Part shown: piece by piece, positions 46,249-60,538 of the stretch | Position numbering within the stretch: the stretch's first letter is position 1 | Layout: the number at the start of each line of letters is the position of its first letter | Source of the DNA: Sipunculus nudus | Lineage: Eukaryota > Annelida > Sipuncula > Golfingiida > Sipunculidae | Direction: 5' to 3' | DNA: 64,000 bases | Assembly (NCBI GenBank): GCA_026874595.1 | Contig: CM049315.1 | Span: 63,111,389-63,175,388 of the forward strand | The notes under the pieces: generated by a model | The model's database searches: none | Told to the model about the DNA's origin: nothing | Seen by the model: only the letters and a program-made list of their open reading frames with translations | Translations under genes and position numbers: made by a program

Positions 46249-48437
46249 CATCGTGTTGTGCAAAATAGACGATTAAAATTGCAAAAGAAGCAATTCAGAA
46301 GCTCCATTAGGCCATTTAGAACCGGGTACAAACATCGATCTCGCCGAAATCAGCTAGGTTTTTGGCTAATTCAGGAACGTGTGTTGTGCAAAAATTACAG
46401 ATTTCAATTGCAAAAGAAGCAATTCAGAACCTTCATTAGGCCGTTTAGAATCAGATACAAACGTCTTTTACGACGAAATCAGCTCGGTTTTTTCGTAATA
46501 CAAGATCGTGATTTCTGCAGAAACGGCTAATATAAACTGCGATAGAAGCGTTTAAATAGCTTCATTATGCCATTTAGAAATTGTTAAAAACGTCGCTTTT
46601 GCTGAAATCAGATCGGTTTTCGCTTAGTACAAGATCGTGTTGTGCAAAAGAGAAGATTAAAATTGCAAAAGAAGCAATTCAGAAGCTCCATTAGGCCATT
46701 TAGAACCGGGTACAAACATCGATCTCGCCGAAATCAGCTAGGTTTTTCCCTAATTCATAATCGTGTGTTGTGCAAAAATTGCAGATTTAAATTGCAAAAG
46801 AAGCAATTCAGAAACTTTATTAGGCCGTTTAGAATCAGATACAAACGTCTTTTACGCCGAAATCAGCTCGGTTTTTGCGTAATACAAGATCGTGTTTTGT
46901 GCAAAGATGACCGATTTAAACTGCGAAAGAAGCGTTTTAAAAGCTTCATCAGGGCATTAAGAACCATTTAGCAACGTCGTTTTTGCTGAAATCAGTTCGG
47001 TTTTTTTTGCGTAATTCAAAATCGTCTGTTGTGCAAAGATGACCGATTTAAACTGCTAAGGAAGCGTTTTAGAAGCTTCATCAGGCCATCAAAAACCAGT
47101 TAGTAACGTCGTTTTTGCTGAAATCAGCTCGATTTTTTTGCGTAATACAAAATCGTGTGTTGTGCAAAGATGACCGATTTAAACTGCTAAAGAAGCGTTT
47201 TAGAAGCTTCATCAGGCCATTAAGAACCAGTTAGAAACGTCTTTTACGCCGAAATCAGCTCTTTTTTTCGTAATACATGATCGTGATTTGTGCAGAAACG
47301 GCTGATTTAAACTGCGATAGAAGCGTTTTAATAGCTTCATTAGGCCATTTAGAAATTGGTAAAAACGTCGCTCTTGCTGAAATCAGATCGGTTTTCGCGT
47401 AATACAACATCGTGTTGTGCAAAATAGAAGATTAAAATTGCAAAAGAAGCAATTCAGAAGCTCCATTAGGCCATTTAGAACCGGGTACAAACATCGATCT
47501 CGCCGAAATCAGCTAGGTTTTTGCCTAATTCATGATCGTGTGTTGTGCAAAAATTGCAGATTTAAATTGCAAAAGAAGCAATTCAGAAGCTTCATTAGGC
47601 CGTTTAGAACCAGATACAAACATCTTTTACGCCGAAATCAGCTCGGTTTTTGCGTAATACAAAATCGTGTGTTGTGCAAAGATGACCGATTTAAACTGGG
47701 AAAGAAGCGATTCAATAGCTTTATTAGTCGACTTAAAACCCGTTACAACCGTCGTTTTCGCTGAAATAAGCTCGGTTTTTGCGTAGTACAAGATCGTGTG
47801 TTGGGCAAATATCACCGATTTAAACTGCGAGAGAAGAGATTCAATAGCTTCATAAGGCGACTTATAACCCGTTACAACCGTCGTTTTCGCCGAAATAAGC
47901 TCGGTTTTTGCGTAGTACAAGATCGTGTGTTGGGCAAATATCACCGATTAAAACTGCTAAATAAGCATTTTAGAAACTTCATCAGGCCATTAAGAACCAG
48001 TTAGAAACGGCGTTTTTGCTGAAATCAGCTCGATTTTTTTAGCGTAATATAAGATCGTGTTTGTGCAAAAATGACCGATTTAAACTGCAAAAGAAGAGTT
48101 TAAGAAGCTTCAATAGGCCACTTCAAACCAGTTACAAAGATCTTTTTTGCCGAAATCGACTCGGATTTTGCGTTATAATAGATCATGATTTGTGCAGAAA
48201 TGGCCAGATTAAACTGCGAAAGAAGCGTTTCAGAAACTTCATTAGGCGACTTAAAACCCGTTACAAAAGTCGTTTTCGCCGCAGTCAGCTCGGTTTTCGA
48301 GTACTACAAGATCGTGAGTTGTGCAAAAATGGCCGTTTAAATTGCAAATGAAGCGTTTTAATAGCTTCATCAGGCCATTTAGAACAAGTTACAAACGTCG
48401 TTTTTGCCGAAATCAGCAAGGTTTTCGCTTAATACAA

Positions 48438-48548
48438 GATCGCAGATTTAAATTGCAAAAGAATCAATTCAGGAGCTTTATTAGGCCATTTAGAACCAGA
48501 TACCAACGTCTTTTTCGCCGAAATCAGATCGGTTTTTGCGTAATACAA
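48438..48548. repeat. Truncated 111-bp monomer (copy in D)
   Basis: Carries the same 18-bp deletion, at +15,327 from the copy in C. Confidence 0.93.
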
Positions 48549-51123
48549 GACCGTGTTTTGTGCAAAGATGACCGATTTCAACTGCCAAGGAAGCCTTTTA
48601 GAAGCTTCATCAGGCCATTAAGAACAAGTTAGCAACGTCGTTTTTGCTGAAATCAGCTCGATTTTTTGCGTAACACAAAATCGTGTGTTGTGCAAAGATG
48701 ACCGATTTAAACTGCTAAAGAAGCGTTTTAGAAGCTTCATCAGGCCATTAAGAACCAGTTAGAAACGTCTTTTACGCCGAAATCAGCTCGTTTTTTTCGT
48801 AATACAAGATCGTGATTTGTGCAGAAACGGCTGATTTAAACTGCGATAGAAGCGTTTTAATAGCTTCATTAGGCCATTTAGAAATTGGTAAAAACGTCGC
48901 TCTTGCAGAAATCAGATCGGTTTTCGCGTAATACAACATCGTGTTGTGCAAAATAGAAGATTAAAATTGCAAAAGAAGCAATTCAGAAGCTCCATTAGGC
49001 CATTTAGAACCGGGTACAAACATCGATCTCCCCGAAATCAGCTAGGTTTTTGGCTAATTCAGGAACGTGTGTTGTGCAAAAATTACAGATTTCAATTGCA
49101 AAAGAAGCAATTCAGAAGCTTCATTAGGCCGTTTAGATTCAGATACAAACGTCTGTTACGACGAAATCAGCTCGGTTTTTTCGTAATACAAGATCGTGAT
49201 TTGTGCAGAAACGGCTGAAATAAACTGCGATAGAAGCGTTTAAATAGCTTCATTAGGCCATTTAGAAATTGTTAAAAACGTCGCTTTTGCTGAAATCAGA
49301 TCGGTTTTCGCGTAATACAACATCGTGTTGTGCAAAATAGAAGATTAAAATTGCAAAAGAAGCAATTCAGAAGCTCCATTAGGCAATTTAGAACCGGGTA
49401 CAAACATCGATCTCGCCGAAATCAGCTAGGTTTTTGGCTAATTCAGGAACGTGTGTTGTGCAAAAATTACAGATTTCAATTGCAAAAGAAGCAATTCAGA
49501 AGCTTCATTAGGCCGTTTAGAATCAGATACAAACGTCTTTTACGACGAAATCAGCTCGGTTTTTTCCTAATACAAGATCGTGATTTGTGCAGAAACGGCT
49601 AATATAAACTGCGATAGAAGCGTTTAAATAGCTTCATTATGCCATTTAGAAATTGTTAAAAACGTCGCTTTTGCTGAAATCAGATCGGTTTTCGCTTAGT
49701 ACAAGATCGTGTTGTGCAAAAAGAGAAGATTAAAATTGCAAAAGAAGCAATTCAGAAGCTCCATTAGGCCCTTTAGAACCGGGTACAAACATCGATCTCG
49801 CCGAAATCAGCTAGGTTTTTCCCTAATTCATGATCGTGTGTTGTGCAAAAATTGCAGATTTAAATTGCAAAAGAAGCAATTCAGAAACTTTATTAGGCCG
49901 TTTAGAATCAGATACAAACGTCTTTTACGCCGAAATCAGCTCGGTTTTTGCGTAATACAAGATCGTGTTTTGTGCAAAGATGACCGATTTAAACTGCGAA
50001 AGAAGCGTTTTAAAAGCTTCATCAGGCCATTAAGAACCAGTTAGCAACGTCGTTTTTGCTGAAATCAGTTCGGTTTTTTTTTGCGTAATTCAAAATCGTC
50101 TGTTGTGCAAAGATGACCGATTTAAACTGCTAAAGAAGCGTTTTAGAAGCTTCATCAGGCAATTAAGAAGTTAGAAACGTCGTTTTTGCTAAAATCAGCT
50201 CGATTTTTTAGCGTAATATAAGATGGTGTTTGTCCAAAGATGACCGATTTAAACTGCAAAAAAAAGTTTAAGAAGCTTAAATAGGCCACTTAAAACCAGT
50301 TACAAAGATCTTTTTTGCCGAAATCGCCTCGGTTTTTGCGTTATAATAGATCATGATCCGTGCAAAAATGGTCAGTTTAAACTGCGAAAGAAGCGTTTCA
50401 GAAACTTCATTAGGCGACTTAAAACCCGTTACAATCGTCGTTTTCGTCGCAATCAGCTCGGTTTTCGCGTACTACAAGATCGTGTGTTGTGCAAAAATGG
50501 CCGTTCAAATTGCAAATGAAGCGTTTTAATAGCTTCATCAGGCCATTCAAAACAAGTTACAAACGTCGTTTTTGCTGAAATCAGCTCGATTTTTTTTGCG
50601 TAATGCAAGATCGTGTTTGTGCAAATATTGCAGATTTAAATTGCAAAAGAATCAATTCAGGAGCTTTATTAGGCCATTTAAAACCAGATACCAACGTCTT
50701 TTCCGCCGAAATCAGCTCGGTTTTTGCGTAATACAAGACCGTGTTTTGTGCAAAGATGACCGATTTAAACTGCCAAGGAAGCCTTTTAGAAGCTTCATCA
50801 GGCCATCAAAAACCAGTTAGTAACGTCGTTTTTGCTGAAATCAGCTCGATTTTTTGTGTAATACAAAATCGTGTGTTGTGCAAAGATGACCGATTTAAAC
50901 TGCTAAAGAAGCGTTTTAGAAGCTTCATCAGGCCATTAAGAACCAGTTAGAAACGTCTTTTACGCCGAAATCAGCTCTTTTTTTCGTAATACATGATCGT
51001 GATTTGTGCAGAAACGGCTGATTTAAACTGCGATAGAAGCGTTTTAAAAGCTTCATTAGGCCATTTAGAAATTGGTAAAAACGTCGCTCTTGCTGAAATC
51101 AGATCGGTTTTCGCGTAATACAA

Positions 51124-53570
51124 CATCGTGTTGTGCAAAATAGAAGATTAAAATTGCAAAAGAAGCAATTCAGAAGCTCCATTAGGCCATTTAGAACCGG
51201 ATACAAACATCCATCTCGCCGAAATCAGCTAGGTTTTTGCCTAATTCAGGAACGTGTGTTGTGCAAAAATTACAGATTTCAATTGCAAAAGAAGCAATTC
51301 AGAAGCTTCATTAGGCCGTTTAGAATCAGATACAAACGTCTTTTACGACGAAATCAGCTCGGTTTTTTCCTAATACAAGATCGTGATTTGTGCAGAAACG
51401 GCTAATATAAACTGCGATAGAAGCGTTTAAATAGCTTCATTAGGCCATTTAGAAATTGTTAAAAACGTCGCTCTTGCTGAAATCAGATCGGTTTTCGCGT
51501 AGTACAAGATCGTGTCTTGTGCAATGATCACCGATTTAAACTGCGAAAGAAGCCTTTTAGAAGCTTCATCAGGCCATTAAGAACCAGTTAGAAACGTCGT
51601 TTTTGCTGAAATCAGCTCGATTTTTTTGCGTAATGCAAGATCGTGTTTGTGCAAATATTGCAGATTTAAATTGTAAAAGAATCAATTCAGGAGCTTTATT
51701 AGACCATTTAGATCCAGATACCAACGTTTTTTCGCCGAAATCAGCTCGTTTTTGCGTAATACAAGACCGTGTTTTGTGCAAAGATGACCGATTTAAACTG
51801 CCAAGGAAGCCTTTTAGAAGCTTCATCAGGCCATTAAGAACCAGTTAGCAACGTCGTTTTTGCTGAAATCAGCTCGATTTTTTGCGTAATACAAAATCGT
51901 GTGTTGTGCAAAGATGACCGATTTAAACTGCTTAAGAAGCGTTTTAGAAGCTTCATCAGGCCATTGAGAACCAGTTAGAAACGTCTTTTACGCCGAAATC
52001 AGCTCGTTTTTTTCGTAATACAAGATCGTGATTTGTGCAGAAACGGCTGATTTAAACTGCGATAGAAGCGTTTTAATAGCTTCATTAGGCCATTTAGAAA
52101 TTGGTAAAATCGTCGCTCTTGCTGAAATCAGATCGGTTTTTGCGTAATATAAGATCGTGTTTTGTGCAAAGATGACCGATTTAAACTGCTAAAGAAGCCT
52201 TTTAGAAGCTTCATCAGGCCACTAAGAACCAGTTAGAAACGTCTTTTACGCCGAAGTCAGCTCGTTTTTTTCGTAATACAAGATCGTGATTTGTGCAGAA
52301 ACGGCTGATTTAAACTGCGATAGAAGCGTTTTAATAGCTTCATTAGGCCATTTAGAAATTGGTAAAAACGTCGCTCTTGGTGAAATCAGATCGGTTTTCG
52401 CGTAATACAACATCGTGTTGTGTAAAATAGAAGATTAAAATTGCAAAAGAAGCAATTCAGAAGCTCCATTAGGCCATTTAGAACCGGGTACAAACATCGA
52501 TCTCGCCGAAATCAGATAGGTTTTTGGCTATTTCAGGAACGTGTGTTGTGCAAAAATTACAGATTTCAATTGCAAAAGAAGCAATTCAGAAGCTTCATTA
52601 GGCCGTTTAGAATCAGATACAAACGTCTTTTACGACGAAATCAGCTCAGTTTTTTCCTAATACAAGATCGTGATTTGTGCAGAAACGGCTGATATAAACT
52701 GCGATAGAAGCGTTTAAATAGCTTCATTAGGCCATTTAGAAATTGTTAAAAACGTCGCTTTTGCTGAAATCAGATCGGTTTGCGCGTAGTACAAGATCGT
52801 GTTGTGCAAAATAGAAGATTAAAATTGCAAAAGAAGCAATTCAGAAGCTCCATTAGGCCATTTAGAACCGGGTACAAACATCGATCTCGTCTAAATCAGA
52901 TGGGTTTTTTGCCTAATTCATGATCGTGTGTTGTGCAAAAATTGCAGATTTAAATTGCAAAAGAAGCAATTCAGAAGCTTCATTAGGCCGTTTAGAACCA
53001 GATACAAACATCTTTTACGCTGAAATCAGCTCGGTTTTTGCGTAATACAAGATCGTGTTTTGTGCAAAGATGACCGATTTAAACTGCGAAAGAAGCGTTT
53101 TAAAAGTTTCATCAGGCCATTAAGAACCAGTTAGCAACGTCGTTTTTGCTGAAATGAGTTCGGTTTTTTTTGCGTAATTCAAAATCGTCTGTTGTGCAAA
53201 GATGACCGATTTAAACTGCTAAGGAAGCGTTTTAGAAGCTTCATCAGGCCATCAAAAACCAGTTAGTAACGTCGTTTTTGCTGAAATCAGCTCGATTTTT
53301 TTGCGTAATACAAAATCGTGTGTTGTGCAAAGACGACCGATTTAAACTGCTAAAGAAGCGTTTTAGAAGCTTCATCAGGCCATTAAGAACCAGTTAGAAA
53401 CGTCTTTTACGCCGAAATCAGCTCTTTTTTTCGTAATACATGATCGTGATTTGTGCAGAAACGGCTGATTTAAACTGCGATAGAAGCGTTTTAATAGCTT
53501 CATTAGGCCATTTAGAAATTGGTAAAAACGTCGCTCTTGCTGAAATCAGATCGGTTTTCGCGTAATACAA
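51124..53570. repeat. 19-monomer module in unit D (2,447 bp)
   Basis: Exact-offset counterpart (+15,327) of 35797-38243, followed by the ten-monomer remainder 53571-54857. It shares the C/D-specific GAAATGAG near 53156. Confidence 0.92.
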
Positions 53571-55381
53571 CATCGTGTTGTGCAAAATAGAAGATTTAAA
53601 TTGCAAAAGAAGCAATTCAGAAGCTCCATTAGGCCATTTAGAACCGGATACAAACATCCATCTCGCCGAAATCAGCTAGGTTTTTGGCTAATTCAGGAAC
53701 GTGTGTTGTGCAAAAAATACAGATTTCAATTGCAAAAGAAGCAATTCAGAAGCTTCATTAGGCCGTTTAGAATCAGATACAATCGTCTTTTACGACGAAA
53801 TCAGCTCGGTTTTTTCCTAATACAAGATCGTGATTTGTGCAGAAACGGCTAATATAAACTGCGATAGAAGCGTTTAAATAGCTTCATTAGGCCATTTAGA
53901 AATTGTTAAAAACGTCGCTCTTGCTGAAATCAGATCGGTTTTCCCGTAGTACAAGATCGTGTCTTGTGCAATGATCACCGATTTAAACTGCGACAGAAGC
54001 CTTTTAGAAGCTTCATCAGGCCATTAAGAACCAGTTAGAAACGTCGTTTTTGCTGAAATCAGCTCGATTTTTTTGCGTAATGCAAGATCGTGTTTGTGCA
54101 AATATTGCAGATTTAAATTGTAAAAGAATCAATTCAGGAGCTTTATTAGACCATTTAGATCCAGATACCAACGTTTTTTTCGCCGAAATCAGCTCGTTTT
54201 TGCGTAATACAAGACCGTGTTTTGTGCAAAGATGACCGATTTAAACTGCCAAGGAAGCCTTTTAGAAGCTTCATCAGGCCATTAAGAACCAGTTAGCAAC
54301 GTCGTTTTTGCTGAAATCAGCTCGATTTTTTGCGTAATACAAAATCGTGTGTTGTGCAAAGCTGACCGATTTAAACTGCTTAAGAAGCGTTTTAGAAGCT
54401 TCATCAGGCCATTGAGAACCAGTTAGAAACGTCTTTTACGCCGAAATCAGCTCGTTTTTTTCGTAATACAAGATCGTGATTTGTGCAGAAACGGCTGATT
54501 TAAACTGCGATAGAAGCGTTTTAATAGCTTCATTAGGCCATTTAGAAATTTGTAAAAACGTCGCTCTTGCTGAAATCAGATCGGTTTTTGCGTTAACAAG
54601 ATCGTGTTTTGTGCAAAGATGACCGATTTAAACTGCGAAAGAAGCGTTTTAGAAGCTTCATTAGGCCGTTTAGAATCAGATACAAACGTCTTTTACGACG
54701 AAATCAGCTCGGTTTTTTCGTAATACAAGATCGTGATTTGTGCAGAAACGGCTGATATAAACTGCGATAGAAGCGTTTAAATAGCTTCATTAGGCCATTT
54801 AGAAATTGTTAAAAACGTCGCTTTTGCTGAAATCAGATCGGTTTGCGCGTAGTACAAGGTCGTGTTGTGCAAAATAGAAGATTAAAATTGCAAAAGAAGC
54901 AATTCAGAAGCTCCATTAGGCCATTTAGAACCGGGTACAAACATCGATCTCGCCGAAATCAGATAGGTTTTTGCCTAATTCATGATCGTGTGTTGTGCAA
55001 AAATTGCAGATTTAAATTGCAAAAGATGCAATTCATAAGCTTCATTAGGCCGTTTAGAACCAGATACAAACATCTTTTACGCCGAAATCAGCTCGGTTTT
55101 TGCGTAATACAAGATCGTGTTTTGTGCAAAGATGACCGATTTAAACTGCAAAAGAAGCGTTTAAGAAGCTTTATCAGGCCATTAAGAATCAGTTAGGAAC
55201 GTCGTTTTTGCTGAAATCAGCTCGGTTTTTTTTTTTTTTGCGTAATACAAGATCGTGTGTTGTGCAAAGATGATCGATTTATACTGCAAAAGAAGCGTTT
55301 GAGAAACTTCATTAGGCCATTTAGAACCAGTTACAAATGTCGTTTTTTTGCCGAAATCAGCTCGGTTTTTGCGTAATATAG

Positions 55382-55769
55382 GATCCTGTTTTGTGCAATA
55401 TGGCCGATTTAAACTGCGAAAGAAGCCTTTTAGAAGCTTCATTTGTCCATTTACAACCAGTTACAAAAGTCGTTTTTGCCGAAATCAGCGCGATTTTCGC
55501 GTTATACAAGATCGTACGTTGTGAATAAATGGCCGATTTGAACTGCAAAAGAAGCGTTTTAATAGCTTCATCAGGCCATTTAGAACAAGTTACGAACGTC
55601 TTTTTTTCCCGAAAGAAGCTAGGTGTTCGCTTTATACAAGATCGTATCTTGTGCAATGATCTATGATTTAAACTGCGAAAGAAGCATTTAGAAGCTTCAT
55701 CAGGGCATTAAGAACCAGTTAGAAACGTCGTTTTTGCTGAAATCAGCTCGATTTTTTTGCGTAATGCAA
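55382..55769. repeat. Block of three outlier monomers (copy in D)
   Basis: Same three divergent monomers at +15,327 from the copy in C, with CGTACG at 55513. Confidence 0.87.
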
Positions 55770-58700
55770 GATCGTGTTTGTGCAAACATAGCAGATTTAA
55801 ATTGCAAAAGAATCAATTCAGGAGCTTTATTAGGCCATTTAGAACCAGATACCAACGTCTTTTTCGCCGAAATCAGCTCGGTTTTTGCGTAATACAAGAC
55901 GGTGTTTTGTGCAAAGATGACCGATTTAAACTGCCAAGGAAGCCTTTTAGAAGCTTCATCAGGCCATTAAGAACCAGTTAGAAACGTCTTTTACGCCGAA
56001 ATCAGCTCGTTTTTTTCGTAATACAAGATCGTGATTTGTGCAGAAACGGCTGATTTAAACTGCGATAGAAGCGTTTTAATAGCTTCATTAGGCCATTTAG
56101 AAATTGGGAAAAACGTCGCTCTTGCTGAAATCAGATCGGTTTTCGCGTAATACAACATCGTGTTGTGCAAAAAAGAAGATTAAAATTGCAAAAGAAGCAA
56201 TTCAGAAGCTCCATTAGGCCATTTAGAACCGGGTACAAACATCGAACTCGCCGAAATCAGCTAGGTTTTTGCCTAATTCATGATCGTGTGTTGTGCAAAA
56301 ATTGCAGATTTAAATTGCAAAAGAAGCAATTCAGAAACTTTATTAGGCCGTTTAGAATCCGATACAAACGTCTTTTACGCCGAAATCAGCTCGGTTTTTG
56401 CGTAATACAAGATCGTGTTTTGTGCAAAGATGACCGATTTAAACTGCGAAAGAAGCGTTTTAAAAGCTTCATCGGGCCATTAAGAACCAGTTAGCAACGT
56501 CGTTTTTGCTGAAATCAGTTCGTTTTTTTTTTTGCGTAATTCAAAATCGTCTGTTGTGCAAAGATGACCGATTTAAACTGCTAAAGAAGCGTTTTAGAAG
56601 CTTCATCAGGCAATTAAGAAGTTAGAAACGTCGTTTTTGCTAAAATCAGCTCGATTTTTTAGCGTAATATAAGATGGTGTTTGTCCAAAGATGACCGATT
56701 TAAACTGCAAAAGAAGAGTTTAAGAAGCTTCAATAGGCCACTTCAAACCAGTTACAAAGATCTTTTTTGAAGAAATCGACTCGGTTTTTGCGTTATAATA
56801 GATCATGATCCGTGCAAAAATGGTCAATTTAAACTGCGAAAGAAGCGTTTCAGAAACTTCATTAGGCGACTTAAAACCCGTTACAATCGTCGTTTTCGTC
56901 GCAATCAGCTCGGTTTTCGCGTACTACAAGATCGTGTGTTGTGCAAAAATGGCCGTTCAAATTGCAAATGAAGCTTTTAATAGCTTCATCAGGCCATTTA
57001 AAACAAGTTACAAACGTCGTTTTTGCCGAAATCAGCTAGGTTTTCGCTTTAAACAAGATCGTGTCTTGTGCAATGATCACCGATTTAAACTGTGAAAGAA
57101 GCGTTTTAGAAGCTTCATCAGGCCATTAAGAACCAGTTAGGAACGTCGTTTTTGCTGAAATCAGCTCGATTTTTTTTTGCGTAATGCAAGATCGTGTTTG
57201 TGCAAATATTGCAGATTTAAATTGCAAAAGAATCAATTCAGGAGCTTTATTAGGCCATTTAAAACCAGATACCAACGTCTTTTCCGCCGAAATCAGCTCG
57301 GTTTTTGCGTAATACAAGACCGTGTTTTGTGCAAAGATGACCGATTTAAACTGCCAAGGAACCTTTTAGAAGCTTCATCAGGCCATCAAAAACCAGTTAG
57401 TAACGTCTTTTTTGCTGAAATCAGCTCGATTTTTTGCGTAATACAAAATCGTGTGTTGTGCAAAGATGACCGATTTAAACTGCTAAAGAAGCGTTTTAGA
57501 AGCTTCATCAGGCCATTAAGAACCAGTTAGAAACGTCTTTTACGCCGAAATCAGCTCTTTTTTTCGTAATACATGATCTTGATTTGTGCAGAAACGGCTG
57601 ATTTAAACTGCGATAGAAGCGTTTTAATAGCTTCATTAGGCCATTTAGAAATTGGTAAAAACGTCGCTCTTGCTGAAATCAGATCGGTTTTCGCGTAATA
57701 CAACATCATGTTGTGCAAAATAGAAGATTAAAATTGCAAAAGAAGCAATTCAGAAGCTCCATTAGGCCATTTAGAACCGGATACAAACATCCATCTCGCC
57801 GAAATCAGCTAGGTTTTTGCCTAATTCAGGAACGTGTGTTGTGCAAAAATTACAGATTTCAATTGCAAAAGAAGCAATTCAGAAGCTTCATTAGGCCGTT
57901 TAGAATCAGATACAAACGTCTTTTACGACGAAATCAGCTCGGTTTTTTCCTAATACAAGATCGTGATTTGTGCAGAAACGGCTAATATAAACTGCGATAG
58001 AAGCGTTTAAATTGCTTCATTAGGCCATTTAGAAATTGTTAAAAACGTCGCTCTTGCTGAAATCAGATCGTTTTCGCGTAGTACAAGATCGTGTCTTGTG
58101 CAATGATCACCGATTTAAACTGCGAAAGAAGCCTTTTAGAAGCTTCATCAGGCCATTAAGAACCAGTTAGAAACGTCGTTTTTGCTGAAATCAGCTCGAT
58201 TTTTTTGCGTAATGCAAGATCGTGTTTCTGCAAATATTGGAGATTTAAATTGTAAAAGAATCAATTCAGGAACTTTATTAGACCATTTAGATCCAGATAC
58301 CAACGTCTTTTTCGCCGAAATCAGCTCGTTTTTGCGTAATACAAGACCGTGTTTTGTGCAAAGATGACCGATTTAAACTGCCAAGGAAGCCTTTTAGAAG
58401 CTTCATCAGGCCATTAAGAACCAGTTAGCAACGTCGTTTTTGCTGAAATCAGCTCGATTTTTTGCGTAATACAAAATCGTGTGTTGTGCAAAGATGACCG
58501 ATTTAAACTGCTTAAGAAGCGTTTTAGAAGCTTCATCAGGCCATTGAGAACCAGTTAGAAACGTCTTTTACGCCGAAATCAGCTCGTTTTTTTCGTAATA
58601 CAAGATCGTGATTTGTGCAGAAACGGCTGATTTAAACTGCGATAGAAGCGTTTTAATAGCTTCATTAGGCCATTTAGAAATTGGTAAAATCGTCGCTCTT

Positions 58701-60404
58701 GCTGAAATCAGATCGGTTTTTGCGTAATACAAGATCGTGTTTTGTGCAAAGATGACCGATTTAAACTGCTAAAGAAGCGTTTTAGAAGCTTCATCAGGCC
58801 ACTAAGAACCAGTTAGAAACGTCTTTTACGCCGAAGTCAGCTCGTTTTTTTCGTAATACAAGATCGTGATTTGTGCAGAAACGGCTGATTTAAACTGCAA
58901 TAGAAGCGTTTTAATAGCTTCATTAGGCCATTTAGAAATTGGTAAAAACGTCGCTCTTGCTGAAATCAGATCGGTTTTCGCGTAATACAACATCGTGTTG
59001 TGCAAAATAGAAGATTAAAATTGCAAAAGAAGCAATTCAGAAGCTCCATTAGGCCATTTAGAACCGGGTACAAACATCGATCTCGCCGAAATCAGATAGG
59101 TTTTTGACTATTTCAGGAACGTGTGTTGTGCAAAAATTACAGATTTCAATTGCAAAAGAAGCAATTCAGAAGCTTCATTAGGCCGTTTAGAATCCGATAC
59201 AAACGTCTTTTACGACGAAATCAGCTCGGTTTTTTCGTAATACAAGATCGTGATTTGTGCAGAAACGGCTAATATAAACTGCGATAGAAGCGTTTAAATA
59301 GCTTCATTATGCCATTTAGAAATTGTTAAAAACGTCGCTTTTGCTGAAATCAGATCGGTTTTCGCTTAGTACAAGATCGTGTTGTGCAAAAGAGAAGATT
59401 AAAATTGCAAAAGAAGCAATTCAGAAGCTCCATTAGGCCATTTAGAACCGGGTACAAACATCGATCTCGCCGAAATCAGCTAGGTTTTTCCCTAATTCAT
59501 GATCGTGTGTTGTGCAAAAATTGCAGATTTAAATTGCAAAAGAAGCAATTCAGAAACTCTATTAGGCCGTTTAGAATCAGATACAAACGTCTTTTACGCC
59601 GAAATCAGCTCGGTTTTTGCGTAATACAAGATCGTGTTTTGTGCAAAGATGACCGATTTAAACTGCGAAAGAAGCGTTTAAGAAGCTTTATCAGGCCATT
59701 GAGAATCAGTTAGGAACGTCGTTTTTGCTGAAATCAGCTCGGTTTTTTTTTGCGTAATATAAGATCGTGTGTTGTGCAAAGATGATGATTTAAACTGCAA
59801 AAGAAGCGTTTGAGAAACTTCATTAGGCCATTTAGAACCAGTTACAAATGTCGTTTTTTTGCCGAAATCAGATCGGTTTTTGCGTAATATAGGATCCTGT
59901 TTAGTGCAAAATGGCCAATTTAAACTGCGATAGAAGCGTTTTAATAGCTTCATTAGGCCATTTAGAAATTGGTAAAAACGTCGCTCTTGCGGAAATCCAA
60001 TCGGTTTTCGCGTAATACAACATCGTGTTGTGCAAAATAGAAGATTAAAATTGCAAAAGAAGCAATTCAGAAGCTCCATTAGGCCATTTAGAACCGGGTA
60101 CAAACATCGATCTCGCCGAAATCAGCTAGGTTTTTGGCTAATTCAGGAACGTGTGTTGTGCAAAAATTACAGATTTCAATTGCAAAAGAAGCAATTCAGA
60201 AGCTTCATTAGGCCGTTTAGAATCAGATGCAAACGTCTTTTACGACGAAATCAGCTCGGTTTTTTCGTAATACAAGATCGTGATTTGTGCAGAAACGGCT
60301 AATCTAAACTGCGATAGAAGCGTTTAAATAGCTTCATTATGCCATTTAGAAATTGTTAAAAACGTCGCTTTTGCTGAAATCAGATCGGTTTTCGCTTAGT
60401 ACCA

Positions 60405-60538
60405 GATCGTGTTGTGCAAAAGAGAAGATGAGAAGATTAAAATTGCAAAAGAAGCAATTCAGAAGCTCCATTAGGCCATTTAGAACCGGGTACAAACATC
60501 GATCTCGCCGAAATCAGCTAGGTTTTTCCCTAATTCAT
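60405..60538. repeat. 134-bp monomer with 8-bp internal duplication (copy in D)
   Basis: Same GAGAAGAT doubling as 45078-45211, at +15,327. Confidence 0.9.

Larger units (their letters stand above)
32336..47662. repeat. Unit C: higher-order repeat, 119 monomers, 15,327 bp
   Basis: This is the first of two almost identical 15,327-bp units. It follows B's plan with nine more monomers; between 43535 and 46249 its monomers start at 43535, 43664, 43790, 43919, 44048, 44174, 44303, 44436, 44566, 44694, 44820, 44949, 45078, 45212, 45341, 45472, 45600, 45729, 45858, 45991 and 46121. Every landmark I compared recurs in D at exactly +15,327. The only differences from D that I noticed are T at 34603 (C at 49930) and A at 41581 (G at 56908). 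It shares with D, but not B, a one-base deletion that creates GTTAAC at 39265. Confidence 0.96.
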